This document shows, piece after piece, positions 18,024 to 27,334 of a DNA stretch of 64,000 nt (positions are counted from its first letter, which is position 1; every line of letters starts with the position of its first letter). The DNA comes from Pleomorphomonas sp. JP5 (lineage in GTDB: Bacteria; Pseudomonadota; Alphaproteobacteria; Rhizobiales; Pleomorphomonadaceae). The stretch spans positions 891,944 to 955,943 of the forward strand of contig NZ_JAMDLI010000008.1 of NCBI RefSeq assembly GCF_023721815.1, read 5' to 3'. The position numbers were made by a program, and so were the translations under genes. Below the pieces are notes generated by a model. The model did not search any database. It worked only from the letters and a program-made list of their open reading frames with translations, and was not told the DNA's origin.

Positions 18024-19577
18024 TTACCCTTGATGGACCAGTTTGGGCTGGCGGGCTGCCAGCGTCTCGTCGACGCGGCGTCGTGGCGCAAGCCGTGGCG
18101 CGGCCTTGAACGCATCAGCGTCACCCGACCTCGCCTTGTCCGCGAGATGGCGCAGGGTGCCGATGAACTGGTCGAGGCTGGTCTTGGACTCGGACTCCGT
18201 CGGCTCGATCAACATGGCACCGTGAACGACCAGCGGGAAATACATGGTCATCGGGTGATAACCCTCGTCGATCATCGCCTTGGCGAAGTCGAGCGTCGTG
18301 ACGCCGGTCCCATCGAGGAAGCGATCGCTGAATAGCACCTCATGCATGGCAGGGCGCTCGGGGAAAGCGACCGTCATCACGTCCTGAAGGCGTGCCTTGA
18401 CGTAATTGGCGGCGAGGACCGCGTCTTCCGAGGCCTGCCGGAGGCCGTCGGCACCGTGGCTCAGCATGTAGGCAAGCGCGCGCACGAACATGCCCATCTG
18501 GCCGTGGAAGGCAGTGATGCGGCCGAACGGTTTCAGGCCCCGTTCGCTCGCAGCCTTGCGCGTCTCGACGAACTCGGCGGCACCGTCCTCGTCAAAGCGG
18601 ACGAAGGGCACCGGCGCATATGGCGCAAGCCGATCGGACAACACCACCGGACCGGCGCCCGGACCACCGCCACCATGCGGTGTCGAGAAGGTCTTGTGCA
18701 GGTTGATGTGCATGGCGTCGACGCCAAGATCACCCGGCCTGACCTTGCCGACGATCGCATTGAAATTGGCGCCATCGGCATAGAAATAAGCACCCGCCGC
18801 GTGCACAGCCTCGGCGATCTCGACGATGTCGCGCTCGAACAGGCCGCAGGTGTTGGGGTTGGTCAGCATGATAGCAGCGACCTCCGGCCCGAGGCGCTTC
18901 CTGACCTCTTCCGGATCGACAGTGCCGTCGGCACGCGCCGGCACGGACACAACTCGGAACCCGAGCTGGGCGGCGGTCGCCGGGTTGGTGCCATGCGCCG
19001 ATTCCGGCACCAGCACCACGTCGCGCGCCTCGCCGCGATCGACGATCGCCGCCTTGATCGCCGCCATGCCGCACATCTCGCCATGGGCGCCGGCCTTGGG
19101 GCTCATGGCGACAGACGCCATGCCCGTCAGCTCCAGGAGCCAGCGGCCGAGCTCGGCTACCAGTTCGACTGCCCCCGACACCGTCGACAGCGGCTGCAGC
19201 GGATGAACGTCGGCGAAGCCCGGCAGCCGCGCCATCGCCTCGTTGAGACGCGGGTTGTGCTTCATGGTGCAGGAGCCGAGCGGGTAAAGGCCGAGATCGA
19301 TGGCATAGTTCTGCCGACTGAGGCGAACGTAGTGGCGCATCGCCTCAGGCTCGGTGAGGCCTGGGAGCTCGACAGGCGCTGTGCGAGCCAGACCGCCGAG
19401 GCGCGTCTCGAAGGTATCGGCCTCCTCGATATCGACGCCGCTGACGTCGAGACGGCCCACTTCGAACAACAGCGGTTCTTCGATGGCGAGCCCCTGGTTA
19501 CCGGTGAATGTGGATGTGGCAACGACGGCGTCGGTGGCGACGGGCGCGGTCGGGCGGCCCACGTTGTTCATGGTCAT
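18024..19577 (-). CDS. gcvPB: Glycine dehydrogenase (decarboxylating) subunit 2
   Basis: C-terminal half of the split P-protein, 517 residues, carrying the PLP-binding lysine in INLHKTFSTPHGGGGPGAGP. With gcvPA it decarboxylates glycine and passes the aminomethyl group to the lipoyl arm of GcvH. A strong GGAGGTGAT ribosome site precedes ATG 19575-19577; that site lies inside a 52-residue ORF whose stop overlaps this start. Last gene of the operon, followed by an intrinsic terminator. Confidence 0.96.
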   Translation of the reverse strand: MTMNNVGRPTAPVATDAVVATSTFTGNQGLAIEEPLLFEVGRLDVSGVDIEEADTFETRLGGLARTAPVELPGLTEPEAMRHYVRLSRQNYAIDLGLYPLGSCTMKHNPRLNEAMARLPGFADVHPLQPLSTVSGAVELVAELGRWLLELTGMASVAMSPKAGAHGEMCGMAAIKAAIVDRGEARDVVLVPESAHGTNPATAAQLGFRVVSVPARADGTVDPEEVRKRLGPEVAAIMLTNPNTCGLFERDIVEIAEAVHAAGAYFYADGANFNAIVGKVRPGDLGVDAMHINLHKTFSTPHGGGGPGAGPVVLSDRLAPYAPVPFVRFDEDGAAEFVETRKAASERGLKPFGRITAFHGQMGMFVRALAYMLSHGADGLRQASEDAVLAANYVKARLQDVMTVAFPERPAMHEVLFSDRFLDGTGVTTLDFAKAMIDEGYHPMTMYFPLVVHGAMLIEPTESESKTSLDQFIGTLRHLADKARSGDADAFKAAPRLAPRRRVDETLAARQPKLVHQG

Positions 19578-19732
19578 CGATCACCTCCGAAGGTGAACAG
19601 CGTCGAAAGCAGGAAGCTGCGGTAGCGGCTCGGCGTCTTTGTCGGGCTGTCGCTGAAGAAGCGGCGCTGGGAAGCGGAAGACATTTCTTTCCCCAAGGGC
19701 TCGGCGCCGTTGGCCGATCGAGTGTCGGTCAT
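19574..19732 (-). CDS. 52-residue ORF coupled between gcvPA and gcvPB
   Basis: An uninterrupted ORF of 52 codons whose ATG (19730-19732) overlaps the gcvPA stop by 4 bp and whose TGA (19574-19576) overlaps the gcvPB start by 4 bp. It begins [20 protein letters not shown] and continues [20 protein letters not shown], ending [12 protein letters not shown]; it is basic and Ser-rich, with a short hydrophobic stretch near the C-terminus and no membrane helix of full length. No family recognised. It may be a real small protein or serve mainly to carry ribosomes from gcvPA to gcvPB. The exact fit at both ends argues against chance. Confidence 0.62.
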   Translation of the reverse strand: MTDTRSANGAEPLGKEMSSASQRRFFSDSPTKTPSRYRSFLLSTLFTFGGDR

Positions 19733-21075
19733 GCCAGCGCCTCCCGCATAGCGCTTGTGAAGGCGGCCCTGTCGTCGTCGGTGTTGACCTCGGTGGCGGC
19801 CACCACCAGCACGTTTGCAAGTTCGGGCCGGTTCGGCTCGAGCCGGCTCGCCGGAACGCCCGCCAGAACACCCTGGGCAGCCAGCTTATCGACGACGGCA
19901 GCCGCGCTTTTCGGCAAGCGAAGGGTAAACTCGTTGAAGAAGGTGCGGTTGAGCAACTCGACGCCGGGGACGCCGGCCAGTTGATCGGCAAGCTGAACCG
20001 CGTTGGCGTGATTGACGCGCGCAAGCTTCGTCAGCCCGGCGCCACCCAGCAGCGTCAAGTGGATCGAGAACGCCAGCGCGCAGAGACCGGCGTTGGTGCA
20101 GATGTTTGAGGTGGCCTTCTCGCGGCGGATATGCTGCTCGCGGGTCGACAGCGTCAGAACGAAGGATCGCTTGCCATCGGCATCGACCGTTTCGCCGCAG
20201 AGGCGACCGGGCATCTGGCGCACGTACTTCTGGCGCGTTGCAAAAAGACCGACGTAGGGACCTCCGAAGCTCAGCGGGTTCCCGAGGGACTGCCCTTCGC
20301 CCACCACGATATCGGCGCCTTGCGCGCCCGGAGGCTCGATCAGCCCCAGGGAGACCACCTCGGTAAACACGGCGATCAGGAGTGCGCCCACGGCGTGCGC
20401 CTTCTCTGCGATCGGCTTCAGGTCGTAGAGGTGGCCATAGAAGCTGGGCGACTGAACGACGACGCAGGAGGTGGCGTCATCAATGGCCGCGAGGATATCC
20501 TCGGTACCCGAGAGATCCGGCGGCAGGCTCTCCACCACGTGCCCAGGAAAGCGCGTCACCGTCTCGACCACGCCACGGTAGTGGGGATGGATGCCCCCCG
20601 ACAGCACCGCCCGGTCGCGCTTCGTGATCCGGTGAGCCATCAGGACGGCTTCGGCCAGACCGGTCGAGCCGTCGTACATTGAGGCGTTCGCCACTTCCAT
20701 GCCTGTCAACCGAGCAACCTGTGTCTGGAACTCGAACAGGACTTGCAAGGTGCCCTGGGCGATTTCCGGCTGGTAGGGCGTGTAGCTGGTGAGAAACTCG
20801 GACCGCTGGATCAGGTGATCGACGGTGGCCGGGACGTGATGTCGATAGGCGCCGGCGCCAACGAAGAAGGGCACCGACCCCGCCGCCGTGTTTTTCGCCG
20901 CCATGGCGCCAAGCCGGCGGGCAACAGCCAGCTCGCCGGCATGCGGCGGCAGTTTCGGCAGCGCCGCAAGGCGCTTTGCCTTGGGAAGATCGGCGAAGAG
21001 ATCGTCGACAGAGGCAACGCCAATGGCGGCCAGCATGTCGCTCCGATCGGCATCGGACAGTGGAAGATAGCGCAT
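19729..21075 (-). CDS. gcvPA: Glycine dehydrogenase (decarboxylating) subunit 1
   Basis: N-terminal half of the two-subunit P-protein, 448 residues, the usual length. Recognisable stretches include [54 protein letters not shown] and the Cys/Thr-rich [14 protein letters not shown]. It pairs with gcvPB to form the active enzyme. Its TGA overlaps the ATG of the 52-residue ORF. Located 124 bases after gcvH in the gcvT-gcvH-gcvPA-gcvPB operon. Confidence 0.96.
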   Translation of the reverse strand: MRYLPLSDADRSDMLAAIGVASVDDLFADLPKAKRLAALPKLPPHAGELAVARRLGAMAAKNTAAGSVPFFVGAGAYRHHVPATVDHLIQRSEFLTSYTPYQPEIAQGTLQVLFEFQTQVARLTGMEVANASMYDGSTGLAEAVLMAHRITKRDRAVLSGGIHPHYRGVVETVTRFPGHVVESLPPDLSGTEDILAAIDDATSCVVVQSPSFYGHLYDLKPIAEKAHAVGALLIAVFTEVVSLGLIEPPGAQGADIVVGEGQSLGNPLSFGGPYVGLFATRQKYVRQMPGRLCGETVDADGKRSFVLTLSTREQHIRREKATSNICTNAGLCALAFSIHLTLLGGAGLTKLARVNHANAVQLADQLAGVPGVELLNRTFFNEFTLRLPKSAAAVVDKLAAQGVLAGVPASRLEPNRPELANVLVVAATEVNTDDDRAAFTSAMREALA

Positions 21076-21134
21076 GAACTTGGCTCCGTGGACGCACGAC
21101 GAAAATCAGGGCAAGACCTGGAATGCCGCATTCC

Positions 21135-21165
21135 CTCCTCTCTCAGAGTTCCATCGAGAGAGGAG
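21135..21165. other. Hairpin in the gcvH-gcvPA spacer
   Basis: CTCCTCTCTC and GAGAGAGGAG form a 10-bp stem with an 11-base loop (21135-21144 and 21156-21165). No T-run follows on the minus strand, so it is more likely an mRNA-stability or processing element than a terminator. It lies 35 bases after the gcvH stop and 60 bases before gcvPA. Confidence 0.5.
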
Positions 21166-21199
21166 AGAGCAAAAGTGTCGCGGGAAAAACGATCGAGTC

Positions 21200-21571
21200 T
21201 TACTGCCCCTCGACGAAAGCCTTGTAGGCAGCTTCGTCCATCAGGACTTCCAGTTCGGCGGGATCCGACATTTCGATCCGACAGAACCAGCCGGCGCCCT
21301 CGGCATCTTCATTGACGGTGATCGGGTTGCTGGCGAGCGGCTCGTTGGCTGCGACGACCGTACCGGTGACCGGCGAATAGACTTCGCTCGCCGCCTTGAC
21401 GCTTTCGACGACGGCGGTTTCCTCGCCCTTCTTCACCTTGCGGCCGACCGTCGGCACCTCGACGAACACCACATCGCCGAGCTGGGCCTGGGCATGATCG
21501 GTAATGCCGAGGGTCGCCACCTTGCCCTCGACGGCGATCCACTCGTGCTCTTCGGTGTAATACTTGGTCAT
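21200..21571 (-). CDS. gcvH: Glycine cleavage system H protein
   Basis: Small lipoyl carrier of 123 residues, full length, beginning MTKYYTEEHEWIAVEG. The lipoylated lysine is Lys59 in the ESVKAASEVYSP motif. It shuttles the aminomethyl group from the P-protein to GcvT. It starts 28 bases after the gcvT stop and is followed by gcvPA. The ribosome site is weak (CGGAAC). Confidence 0.97.
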   Translation of the reverse strand: MTKYYTEEHEWIAVEGKVATLGITDHAQAQLGDVVFVEVPTVGRKVKKGEETAVVESVKAASEVYSPVTGTVVAANEPLASNPITVNEDAEGAGWFCRIEMSDPAELEVLMDEAAYKAFVEGQ

Positions 21572-21599
21572 GGTTTTGTTCCGTTGTCTCGGGAGGTCT

Positions 21600-22757
21600 T
21601 TATTTGGGCGCGCGATGGAAGCGTGCCGGAACGAAGGGAAGGGAAACAATCTCGGCCGGCAGCGCCTTGCCGCGCACCAACAGGCCGACCCGCGTCCCCG
21701 GGCGAGCGTGAACGACAGCGACGTAGCCCATCGCCACCGGGCCGCCGACCGTCGGACCGAAGCCGCCGGATGTAACGGTGCCGATGGCGACGCCGTTTTC
21801 ATCCACGATCTCGGTTCCGTCACGGGCGGGCGCGCGGCCATCCGGCTTGATGCCCACGCGCTTGCGAGCAACGCCCTCGGCGATCTGGGAACGAACGATA
21901 TCGGCGCCGGGGAAACCGCCCTCCTCGCGGCGGCGCTTCTGGATCGACCAGAGCAAACCGGCTTCGACCGGCGTCGTCGTCTCGTCGATGTCGTGACCGT
22001 AAAGGCAGAGCCCACCCTCAAGGCGAAGCGAGTCGCGAGCACCGAGACCGATCGGCCGAACACGGGGATCGCCAAGGAGGATTTGCCAAAGGTCCACGAC
22101 GGTGTCGGCATGGACCGATATCTCGAAGCCGTCCTCACCGGTGTAGCCCGAGCGGGACAGGAAGACCGGAATGCCGGCAAGGCTCGCCGGGCCAACTTGC
22201 ATGAAGTCCCAGTTCGCAACGTCGGCGCCGAGCGACACCAGCACGTTCACCGCTTCCGGACCCTGAAGGGCGAGCAGTGCCCGCTCCTCATGGATTTCCA
22301 GCGAGACGCCTGCGGGCAAGCGGGCGGCGATATGAGCGTAGTCCGCCACCTTGCAGGCGGCATTGACGACAAGCCCGAGCGTGCCGTCGGCACCCGGAGC
22401 ACGATGCACCATCAGATCGTCAAGGATACCGCCACGGCCGTTGAGAAGCTGAGAGTAACGCTGTCGACCGGGTTCGAGTCCGAGAATGTCGGCCGGTACA
22501 AGTGTCTCGAGAGCGCCGGCGACCGTCGCGTGGTCAGCTCCACGCAGGGTGGCCTGCCCCATGTGCGACACGTCGAAAAGCCCGGCTGCAGCGCGGCAAT
22601 GGGCGTGTTCGGCGAGAATGCCTTCATATTGCACCGGCATGTAGTAGCCGGCGAATGGCACCATGCGGGCGCCGAGCGCCACGTGGGCGTCATAAAGCGG
22701 CGTCTTGAGTGGCGCGTCGGAATGCGGGTCATGGTCGGCATGGACGGGTGTCGTCAT
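21600..22757 (-). CDS. gcvT: Glycine cleavage system aminomethyltransferase (T protein)
   Basis: 385 residues. Transfers the methylene group from the H protein to tetrahydrofolate and releases ammonia. Typical segments are LYDAHVALGARMVPFAGYYM, AGLFDVSHMGQ, RSGYTGEDGFEISV and the RLEGGLCLYGHD region. ATG 22755-22757 has CCGGAG upstream; the frame remains open into the riboswitch but is not translated there. First gene of the operon, directly downstream of a tandem glycine riboswitch. Confidence 0.96.
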   Translation of the reverse strand: MTTPVHADHDPHSDAPLKTPLYDAHVALGARMVPFAGYYMPVQYEGILAEHAHCRAAAGLFDVSHMGQATLRGADHATVAGALETLVPADILGLEPGRQRYSQLLNGRGGILDDLMVHRAPGADGTLGLVVNAACKVADYAHIAARLPAGVSLEIHEERALLALQGPEAVNVLVSLGADVANWDFMQVGPASLAGIPVFLSRSGYTGEDGFEISVHADTVVDLWQILLGDPRVRPIGLGARDSLRLEGGLCLYGHDIDETTTPVEAGLLWSIQKRRREEGGFPGADIVRSQIAEGVARKRVGIKPDGRAPARDGTEIVDENGVAIGTVTSGGFGPTVGGPVAMGYVAVVHARPGTRVGLLVRGKALPAEIVSLPFVPARFHRAPK

Positions 22758-22806
22758 GCGTCGGCTCCGGATAGAGGTGGGCGAACGACGGGTTCCGTCT
22801 GTCCGC

Positions 22807-23000
22807 GCCCCCTCTGTCACGTAACCTGAGAGATTTCCCCGGGGCACCTTGCCCGGGTTACTCCTTCGGTGAGTCGGGCCTGAACCTCGACTGCTTTCCA
22901 GAGCGTCGCCCGCTGCGAGCGGTCCTTTTGCCTGAGAGTTTCCGGGGCGGTTGCTCCTTCGGCGCCGACGGTAACCACCGTCGATCTCTCCCGCGCAGCG
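22807..23000 (-). promoter_or_regulatory. Tandem glycine riboswitch
   Basis: Two glycine aptamers in series in the gcvT leader. Aptamer I: P1 arms CGCTGCG / CGCAGCG (22994-23000 and 22911-22917) enclosing GGAGAGA, CCGAAGGAGCAA and AAACTCTCAGGCAAAAGGACC. Aptamer II: CTCTGGAAAGC, ACCGAAGGAGTAACCCGGGC, AAATCTCTCAGG and GACAGAGGGG, with P1 arms CTCTG / CAGAG. These match the conserved cores of the known tandem class, which normally switches glycine cleavage genes on when glycine is plentiful. About 50 bases separate aptamer II from the gcvT start; I see no classical terminator there, so control may be translational. Confidence 0.95.
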
Positions 23001-23087
23001 TCTCGGAGCCTTGCAGCCCCGCGTCCGGGTACGACCTTTCCCGGACAGCCGCCAACATGACCTGTCGGCGGCGGAATATCAAGCGTC

Positions 23088-23663
23088 CTACTTCTTCTTG
23101 CTCTCGTCGAAACCAACATAAATGATGAAGTTGCCCTGGGTCTTGTCGCCCGTCACGACCAGATCAGGCGCCACAAGGTCCCAATCGGCAGCGGCCGTAC
23201 CCGGAGCGATGGTGGCATTCACCGGATAGAGCTTGGAGTAGAGCACCTCATCGCCATTGCGGACCATCACGACGCGCACCGGTAGCGATGTGGACCCTGT
23301 CAATCCCTTGGGTCCGGCCAAAAGGCGACCGGCCACGCCGACCTTGATGGTGGTCGTGCCGGAAGCATCCGTATGACACTCGCGGGCGAACTTGCGGATG
23401 GTGCCCTGGAAGCGGATGGCGCTGTAGTCGCCCTCCTTGCCTTTCTCGAACACGGCCAGCATCTGCGTGCCATCGCGCACCTGCACCTCGGGGCAAACCG
23501 CCACCACGGCGAATCGCTCCAGGGCTTCCTGCTCGGCCTTGGGATCCGGACCACCGGAGACCAGCGACCGGGGGGAGAAGCCATTATCCGAGGAACAGGC
23601 CGAAAGCGTCACGGCGAGCGCCAACGCCGACAAAATCTTACCGCTGAAACCGACAGACATCAT
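23088..23663 (-). CDS. Probable lipoprotein of unknown function
   Basis: 191 residues with a lipoprotein signal: [20 protein letters not shown] then SAC, giving lipidation at Cys23. The remainder ([54 protein letters not shown]) looks like a compact beta-rich periplasmic domain with two further cysteines, ending in three lysines. I do not recognise the family by name. GGAGG lies 11 bases before ATG 23661-23663, and an in-frame second ATG follows. It is transcribed toward the gcv riboswitch and is divergent from ispH. Confidence 0.72.
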   Translation of the reverse strand: MMSVGFSGKILSALALAVTLSACSSDNGFSPRSLVSGGPDPKAEQEALERFAVVAVCPEVQVRDGTQMLAVFEKGKEGDYSAIRFQGTIRKFARECHTDASGTTTIKVGVAGRLLAGPKGLTGSTSLPVRVVMVRNGDEVLYSKLYPVNATIAPGTAAADWDLVAPDLVVTGDKTQGNFIIYVGFDESKKK

Positions 23664-23889
23664 GAGAGCGTCACCTCCGCTTCGCCGCTTCCATAGCATG
23701 CGGTCCCGGCCTTGGCGACTCGTTCGATGCGGCTCATCAACGAGCAAACTTTCGATCATATCGGGAGGCGGCCAGCACGCAGAGAAGACTTCCACCAGCA
23801 TCCGAGCCATGATCCGGACGTCGGCCTTTCCCTTGACAGTGCATGGGCAAACACTTCTATTCCGCTTCTCCACTGACGAGGTGCCACGG

Positions 23890-24876
23890 TTGACGCTGCC
23901 GAAGCTCAAAATCCTGCTCTGCGCGCCGCGCGGCTTCTGCGCCGGCGTCGACCGGGCGATCCAGATCGTCGATTTGGCGCTCGTCCGTTATGGTGCGCCG
24001 GTCTACGTGCGGCACGAAATCGTTCACAACAAATACGTGGTCGAAGAGCTCCGGGCCAAGGGCGCCGTGTTCGTCGAGGAACTCGACGAGATTCCCGATA
24101 CCGAGCAACCGGTGATCTTCTCGGCCCATGGCGTGCCACGCTCGGTGCCCGCGGCTGCGGCTGCCCGCAACCTCTTCCAGCTCGACGCGACATGTCCGCT
24201 GGTCACCAAGGTGCATCGCGAGGCGGAAATTCACCACAAGAAGGGACGGCACGTCATCCTGATCGGCCACGCCGGCCACCCCGAGGTGATCGGCACCATG
24301 GGTCAGCTCCCCGAGGGATCCGTGACGCTTATCGAGACGGTGGATGATGTCGACAAGCTCGATTTTCCGCCCGGCACCGTGCTCTCCTACACCTCGCAGA
24401 CCACGCTGTCGGTCGACGACACGCGGATGATCGTCGAAGCTCTCTCGCTTCGCTATCCGGACATCGTGCCGCCCCACAAGAGCGACATCTGCTACGCTAC
24501 GACCAACCGGCAGGCTGCGGTGCGGGAAGTGGCGCCCAAAGTGGACGCCATGCTGGTTGTCGGCGCTCCCAACTCCTCGAACTCGCAGCGCCTGCGCGAA
24601 GTTGCGGCTCGCGAGGGCTGCGCGCGGGCCTTCCTGATCCAGCGAGCTTCCGATCTCGACTGGAGCGCACTCGACGGCATCGCCACACTCGGCATCACGG
24701 CGGGTGCCTCGGCGCCGGAAGTGCTCGTCGAAGAGATCATCGATGCCTTCGCCGCCCGTTACGACGTGACGGTGGAAACGGTGCGAACGGCCGAAGAGAC
24801 CATCGCCTTCACCCTTCCGCGCCAACTGCGCGACATCACCGACCACGGGGCCGACAAGAGCGGCCCGGAGCAATAA
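23890..24876 (+). CDS. ispH: 4-hydroxy-3-methylbut-2-enyl diphosphate reductase
   Basis: Last step of the MEP isoprenoid pathway, making IPP and DMAPP with a [4Fe-4S] cluster. The three cluster cysteines are in [24 protein letters not shown] and [11 protein letters not shown]; the substrate-handling SAHGVPRSV and SSNSQRLRE motifs are also present. No ATG exists at the expected N-terminus: TTG 23890 (GAGG eight bases upstream) or GTG 23881 must be the start, and the upstream frame is non-coding in character. First gene of ispH-thrB-rnhA, a common alphaproteobacterial order. Confidence 0.94.
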   Translation: MTLPKLKILLCAPRGFCAGVDRAIQIVDLALVRYGAPVYVRHEIVHNKYVVEELRAKGAVFVEELDEIPDTEQPVIFSAHGVPRSVPAAAAARNLFQLDATCPLVTKVHREAEIHHKKGRHVILIGHAGHPEVIGTMGQLPEGSVTLIETVDDVDKLDFPPGTVLSYTSQTTLSVDDTRMIVEALSLRYPDIVPPHKSDICYATTNRQAAVREVAPKVDAMLVVGAPNSSNSQRLREVAAREGCARAFLIQRASDLDWSALDGIATLGITAGASAPEVLVEEIIDAFAARYDVTVETVRTAEETIAFTLPRQLRDITDHGADKSGPEQ

Positions 24877-24878
24877 AA

Positions 24879-25859
24879 ATGGCCGTCTACACGGATGTTT
24901 CCGACGAGGAACTTTCCGACTTCCTGACCCGCTACGATATCGGCGCCCTCGTCTCCTGCAAGGGGATCGCCGAAGGCGTGGAAAATTCCAATTATCTGCT
25001 GGGCACCGAAGCCGGCCGCTTCATCCTGACGCTCTACGAGAAGCGAGTGAACGAGGCCGACCTGCCGTTCTTCCTCGGCCTGATGGATCATCTTGCCGGC
25101 CGGGGCATCACCTGTCCCCAGCCCGTGCGGGACCGCGACGGTCAAGCACTGGGCCGTCTGGCCGGGCGCCCCGCCACCATCGTCAGCTTCCTCGACGGCA
25201 TGTGGGTGAAACGGCCGGAGGTGAGCCATTGCGGCCAGGTGGGCGAGGCGCTGGCCCGTCTGCACAAGGCCGGCGAAGGCTTCTCGATCCACCGCCGCAA
25301 CGGCCTCGGGCCGGACGGCTGGCCGCCACTTTACGCAGGCAGTGCCGACCGGGCCGACGACGTTCTCCCCGGCCTCGGAGGCGAGATCGAGGCCGAACTT
25401 GCCTTCATCGGGGCGAACTGGCCGAAGGATCTGCCTGAAGGCGTCATCCACGCCGACCTTTTCCCGGACAACGTCTTCTTCCTGAAGGGCCAGTTGTCCG
25501 GTCTCATCGACTTCTACTTCGCCTGCAACGACTTTCTCGCCTACGACCTCGCCGTCTGCCTCAATGCCTGGTGCTTCGAGCCGGACGGCTCGTTCAACAT
25601 CACGAAGGGCCAAGCGATGCTTGCCGGCTATACGGCCGGCCGGCCGTTGACGGACACCGAGGTCGGCGCACTTCCGATACTCTGCCGGGGAGCGGCGCTG
25701 CGCTTCCTGCTGACCCGCCTCTACGACTGGCTGATGACGCCCCCCGGTGCGCTCGTTCGCAAGAAGGACCCGCTCGAGTACTACAAGAAGCTGCGCTTCC
25801 ACCGGACGGCGGCAACGGCGAACGCCTATGGCCTCGAACTTGCCGGAACCGGCGCATGA
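24879..25859 (+). CDS. thrB: Homoserine kinase, type II (APH fold)
   Basis: 326 residues. Phosphorylates homoserine in threonine synthesis; this is the aminoglycoside-phosphotransferase-like form, not the GHMP form of E. coli. The catalytic loop [13 protein letters not shown] and the metal-binding [16 protein letters not shown] motif are intact. It begins 2 bases after ispH and overlaps rnhA by 4 bp (ATGA). The thrC partner lies 27 kb away at 52.5-53.9 kb. Confidence 0.95.
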   Translation: MAVYTDVSDEELSDFLTRYDIGALVSCKGIAEGVENSNYLLGTEAGRFILTLYEKRVNEADLPFFLGLMDHLAGRGITCPQPVRDRDGQALGRLAGRPATIVSFLDGMWVKRPEVSHCGQVGEALARLHKAGEGFSIHRRNGLGPDGWPPLYAGSADRADDVLPGLGGEIEAELAFIGANWPKDLPEGVIHADLFPDNVFFLKGQLSGLIDFYFACNDFLAYDLAVCLNAWCFEPDGSFNITKGQAMLAGYTAGRPLTDTEVGALPILCRGAALRFLLTRLYDWLMTPPGALVRKKDPLEYYKKLRFHRTAATANAYGLELAGTGA

Positions 25860-26341
25860 GCGAGGGAAAGCGCGTTACCGTCTATACCGACGGCGCATGC
25901 TCGGGAAACCCCGGCCCCGGCGGCTGGGGAGCCATTCTCGTCTATGGCGACAAGAGCAAGGAGCTCTGCGGCGGGGAGCAACTGACCACCAACAACCGTA
26001 TGGAGCTGACCGCCGCCTGCGCCGCACTCGAGGCGCTGACGCGGTCCTGCGCGGTCGATCTCTATACTGACAGCCAATATGTGAAGGGCGGCATCACCGG
26101 ATGGATCTTCGGCTGGAAGAAGAATGGCTGGAAGACCGCCGACAAGAAGCCGGTGAAGAACGCCGACCTCTGGCAGCGGCTCGAGGCGGCGCGTGAGCGC
26201 CACAGCGTCGACTGGCACTGGGTAAAAGGCCATGCCGGCCACGACATGAACGAGCGGGCCGACGAGCTTGCGCGCCAGGGCATGGCGCCGTTCAAGCCCG
26301 GCTATGTGCCGCCCGGCGGAGGAGGAGAAAATGCCGCATGA
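25856..26341 (+). CDS. rnhA: Ribonuclease HI
   Basis: 161 residues. Cleaves the RNA strand of RNA-DNA hybrids. All four active-site acids are present: Asp12 ([12 protein letters not shown]), Glu50 (NNRMELTAA), Asp72 (LYTDSQYV) and Asp136 (NERADELA); the basic handle [17 protein letters not shown] is also there. ATG overlaps the thrB stop; the end overlaps the next gene by 11 bp. Confidence 0.97.
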   Translation: MSEGKRVTVYTDGACSGNPGPGGWGAILVYGDKSKELCGGEQLTTNNRMELTAACAALEALTRSCAVDLYTDSQYVKGGITGWIFGWKKNGWKTADKKPVKNADLWQRLEAARERHSVDWHWVKGHAGHDMNERADELARQGMAPFKPGYVPPGGGGENAA

Positions 26342-27206
26342 AGCCGCGCCGATCCTCGTCGTGGCCAATCCGGTGGCCGGAAACTTCAACTATCGCCACC
26401 TGATGCGATTGGCCGAGCGGCTCGATCGACTCGGCCTCAAGTCCGACATCTGGCTGACCCGCTACTCGGGCGAGCTTTCCGATATTGCCTTGGAGCTATC
26501 GCCTTCGGTGCGTACGCTCGTGGTCGGCGGTGGAGACGGCTCGATCAACGAGGCGATCACCGGCATCGTCCGTCGCGGTGGAGACGGCCCTGCCCTGTCG
26601 ATCCTGCCATTCGGCACCGCCAACGTGCTGGCGCACGAACTCGGGCTGCCCTCCTCACCGGAGAAGATCGCCGAGCGCATCGCGGCGGGGCGCAAGACCC
26701 CGCTTCATCTCGGCATGGTCGGCGAGCGCCCCTTTGCGCTGATGGTGTCGGCCGGCTTCGACGCCGATATCGTCCATGCCGTCGAGGCTCCCTTCAAACG
26801 GCGCTGGGGCAAGCTCGCCTATGGCTGGCGTGGCCTTGCCTTGGCGCTTGCCCAAAAAGGGCGAGACGTGACGGTCATCGCCGACGGCGAGACGATCAAG
26901 TGCCGGATCGCCGTGGTGACGACGGCGCGCTTTTATGGCGGTCCGCTTACGATCACGCGCCACACCAAGGCGACCGAGCAGGGCCTGCGCCTGGTGACGC
27001 TCGCCGACGACCGGCCGGCAACGCTGCTTCGCGCCGCCACCGCGCTGGCGCTCGGCCGCTTGGAGAGGTTGGCTACGGTTCAGGACCGGCCAGTCACGGA
27101 GGTTCGCTTCTCGGGCGAAGGCATCCGCATGCAGATCGACGGTGACCGGATGGAGACGACAGACGCGGTGGTGCGATCCGGACGCATCATCGACGTTCTG
27201 GCGTGA
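26331..27206 (+). CDS. Diacylglycerol-kinase-like lipid kinase
   Basis: 291 residues of the DAGK catalytic family (YegS/BmrU/DgkB group). The nucleotide-binding motif [11 protein letters not shown] is at about 67-77, followed by [16 protein letters not shown] and the C-terminal beta-sandwich ending [19 protein letters not shown]. The substrate may be diacylglycerol, phosphatidylglycerol or a sphingoid base; not decided by sequence. The ribosome site GGAGGAGGAG inside rnhA is very strong, and the two genes overlap. Last gene of the ispH operon, followed by a short terminator. Confidence 0.9.
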   Translation: MPHEAAPILVVANPVAGNFNYRHLMRLAERLDRLGLKSDIWLTRYSGELSDIALELSPSVRTLVVGGGDGSINEAITGIVRRGGDGPALSILPFGTANVLAHELGLPSSPEKIAERIAAGRKTPLHLGMVGERPFALMVSAGFDADIVHAVEAPFKRRWGKLAYGWRGLALALAQKGRDVTVIADGETIKCRIAVVTTARFYGGPLTITRHTKATEQGLRLVTLADDRPATLLRAATALALGRLERLATVQDRPVTEVRFSGEGIRMQIDGDRMETTDAVVRSGRIIDVLA

Positions 27207-27225
27207 ACGCGTCATTCGCGTTTTT
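27206..27225 (+). terminator. Terminator after the ispH-thrB-rnhA-kinase operon
   Basis: AACGCG / CGCGTT, a 6-bp stem with a 5-base loop, followed by T residues (five Ts in a row at 27221-27225). It begins on the last base of the lipid-kinase stop codon. Confidence 0.7.
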
Positions 27226-27334
27226 CGCACACGGATGGCAGCCACAATCTCGCCGCGAACAGGCTCGATGCATAGTCCGATAGCATCCACTGGCATTTTC
27301 CGCCGCGTGGGGCCCAGCCAAGCGCTCAGGCATC

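Noticed and set aside
18342-19625. 427-codon plus-strand ORF
   Set aside because: Antisense to gcvPB; no family-like sequence, and gcvPB is unmistakable.
21564-22829. 421-codon plus-strand ORF
   Set aside because: Antisense to gcvT; not a known protein.
22817-23119. 100-codon minus-strand ORF
   Set aside because: Lies over the glycine riboswitch; the conserved RNA structure explains the sequence.
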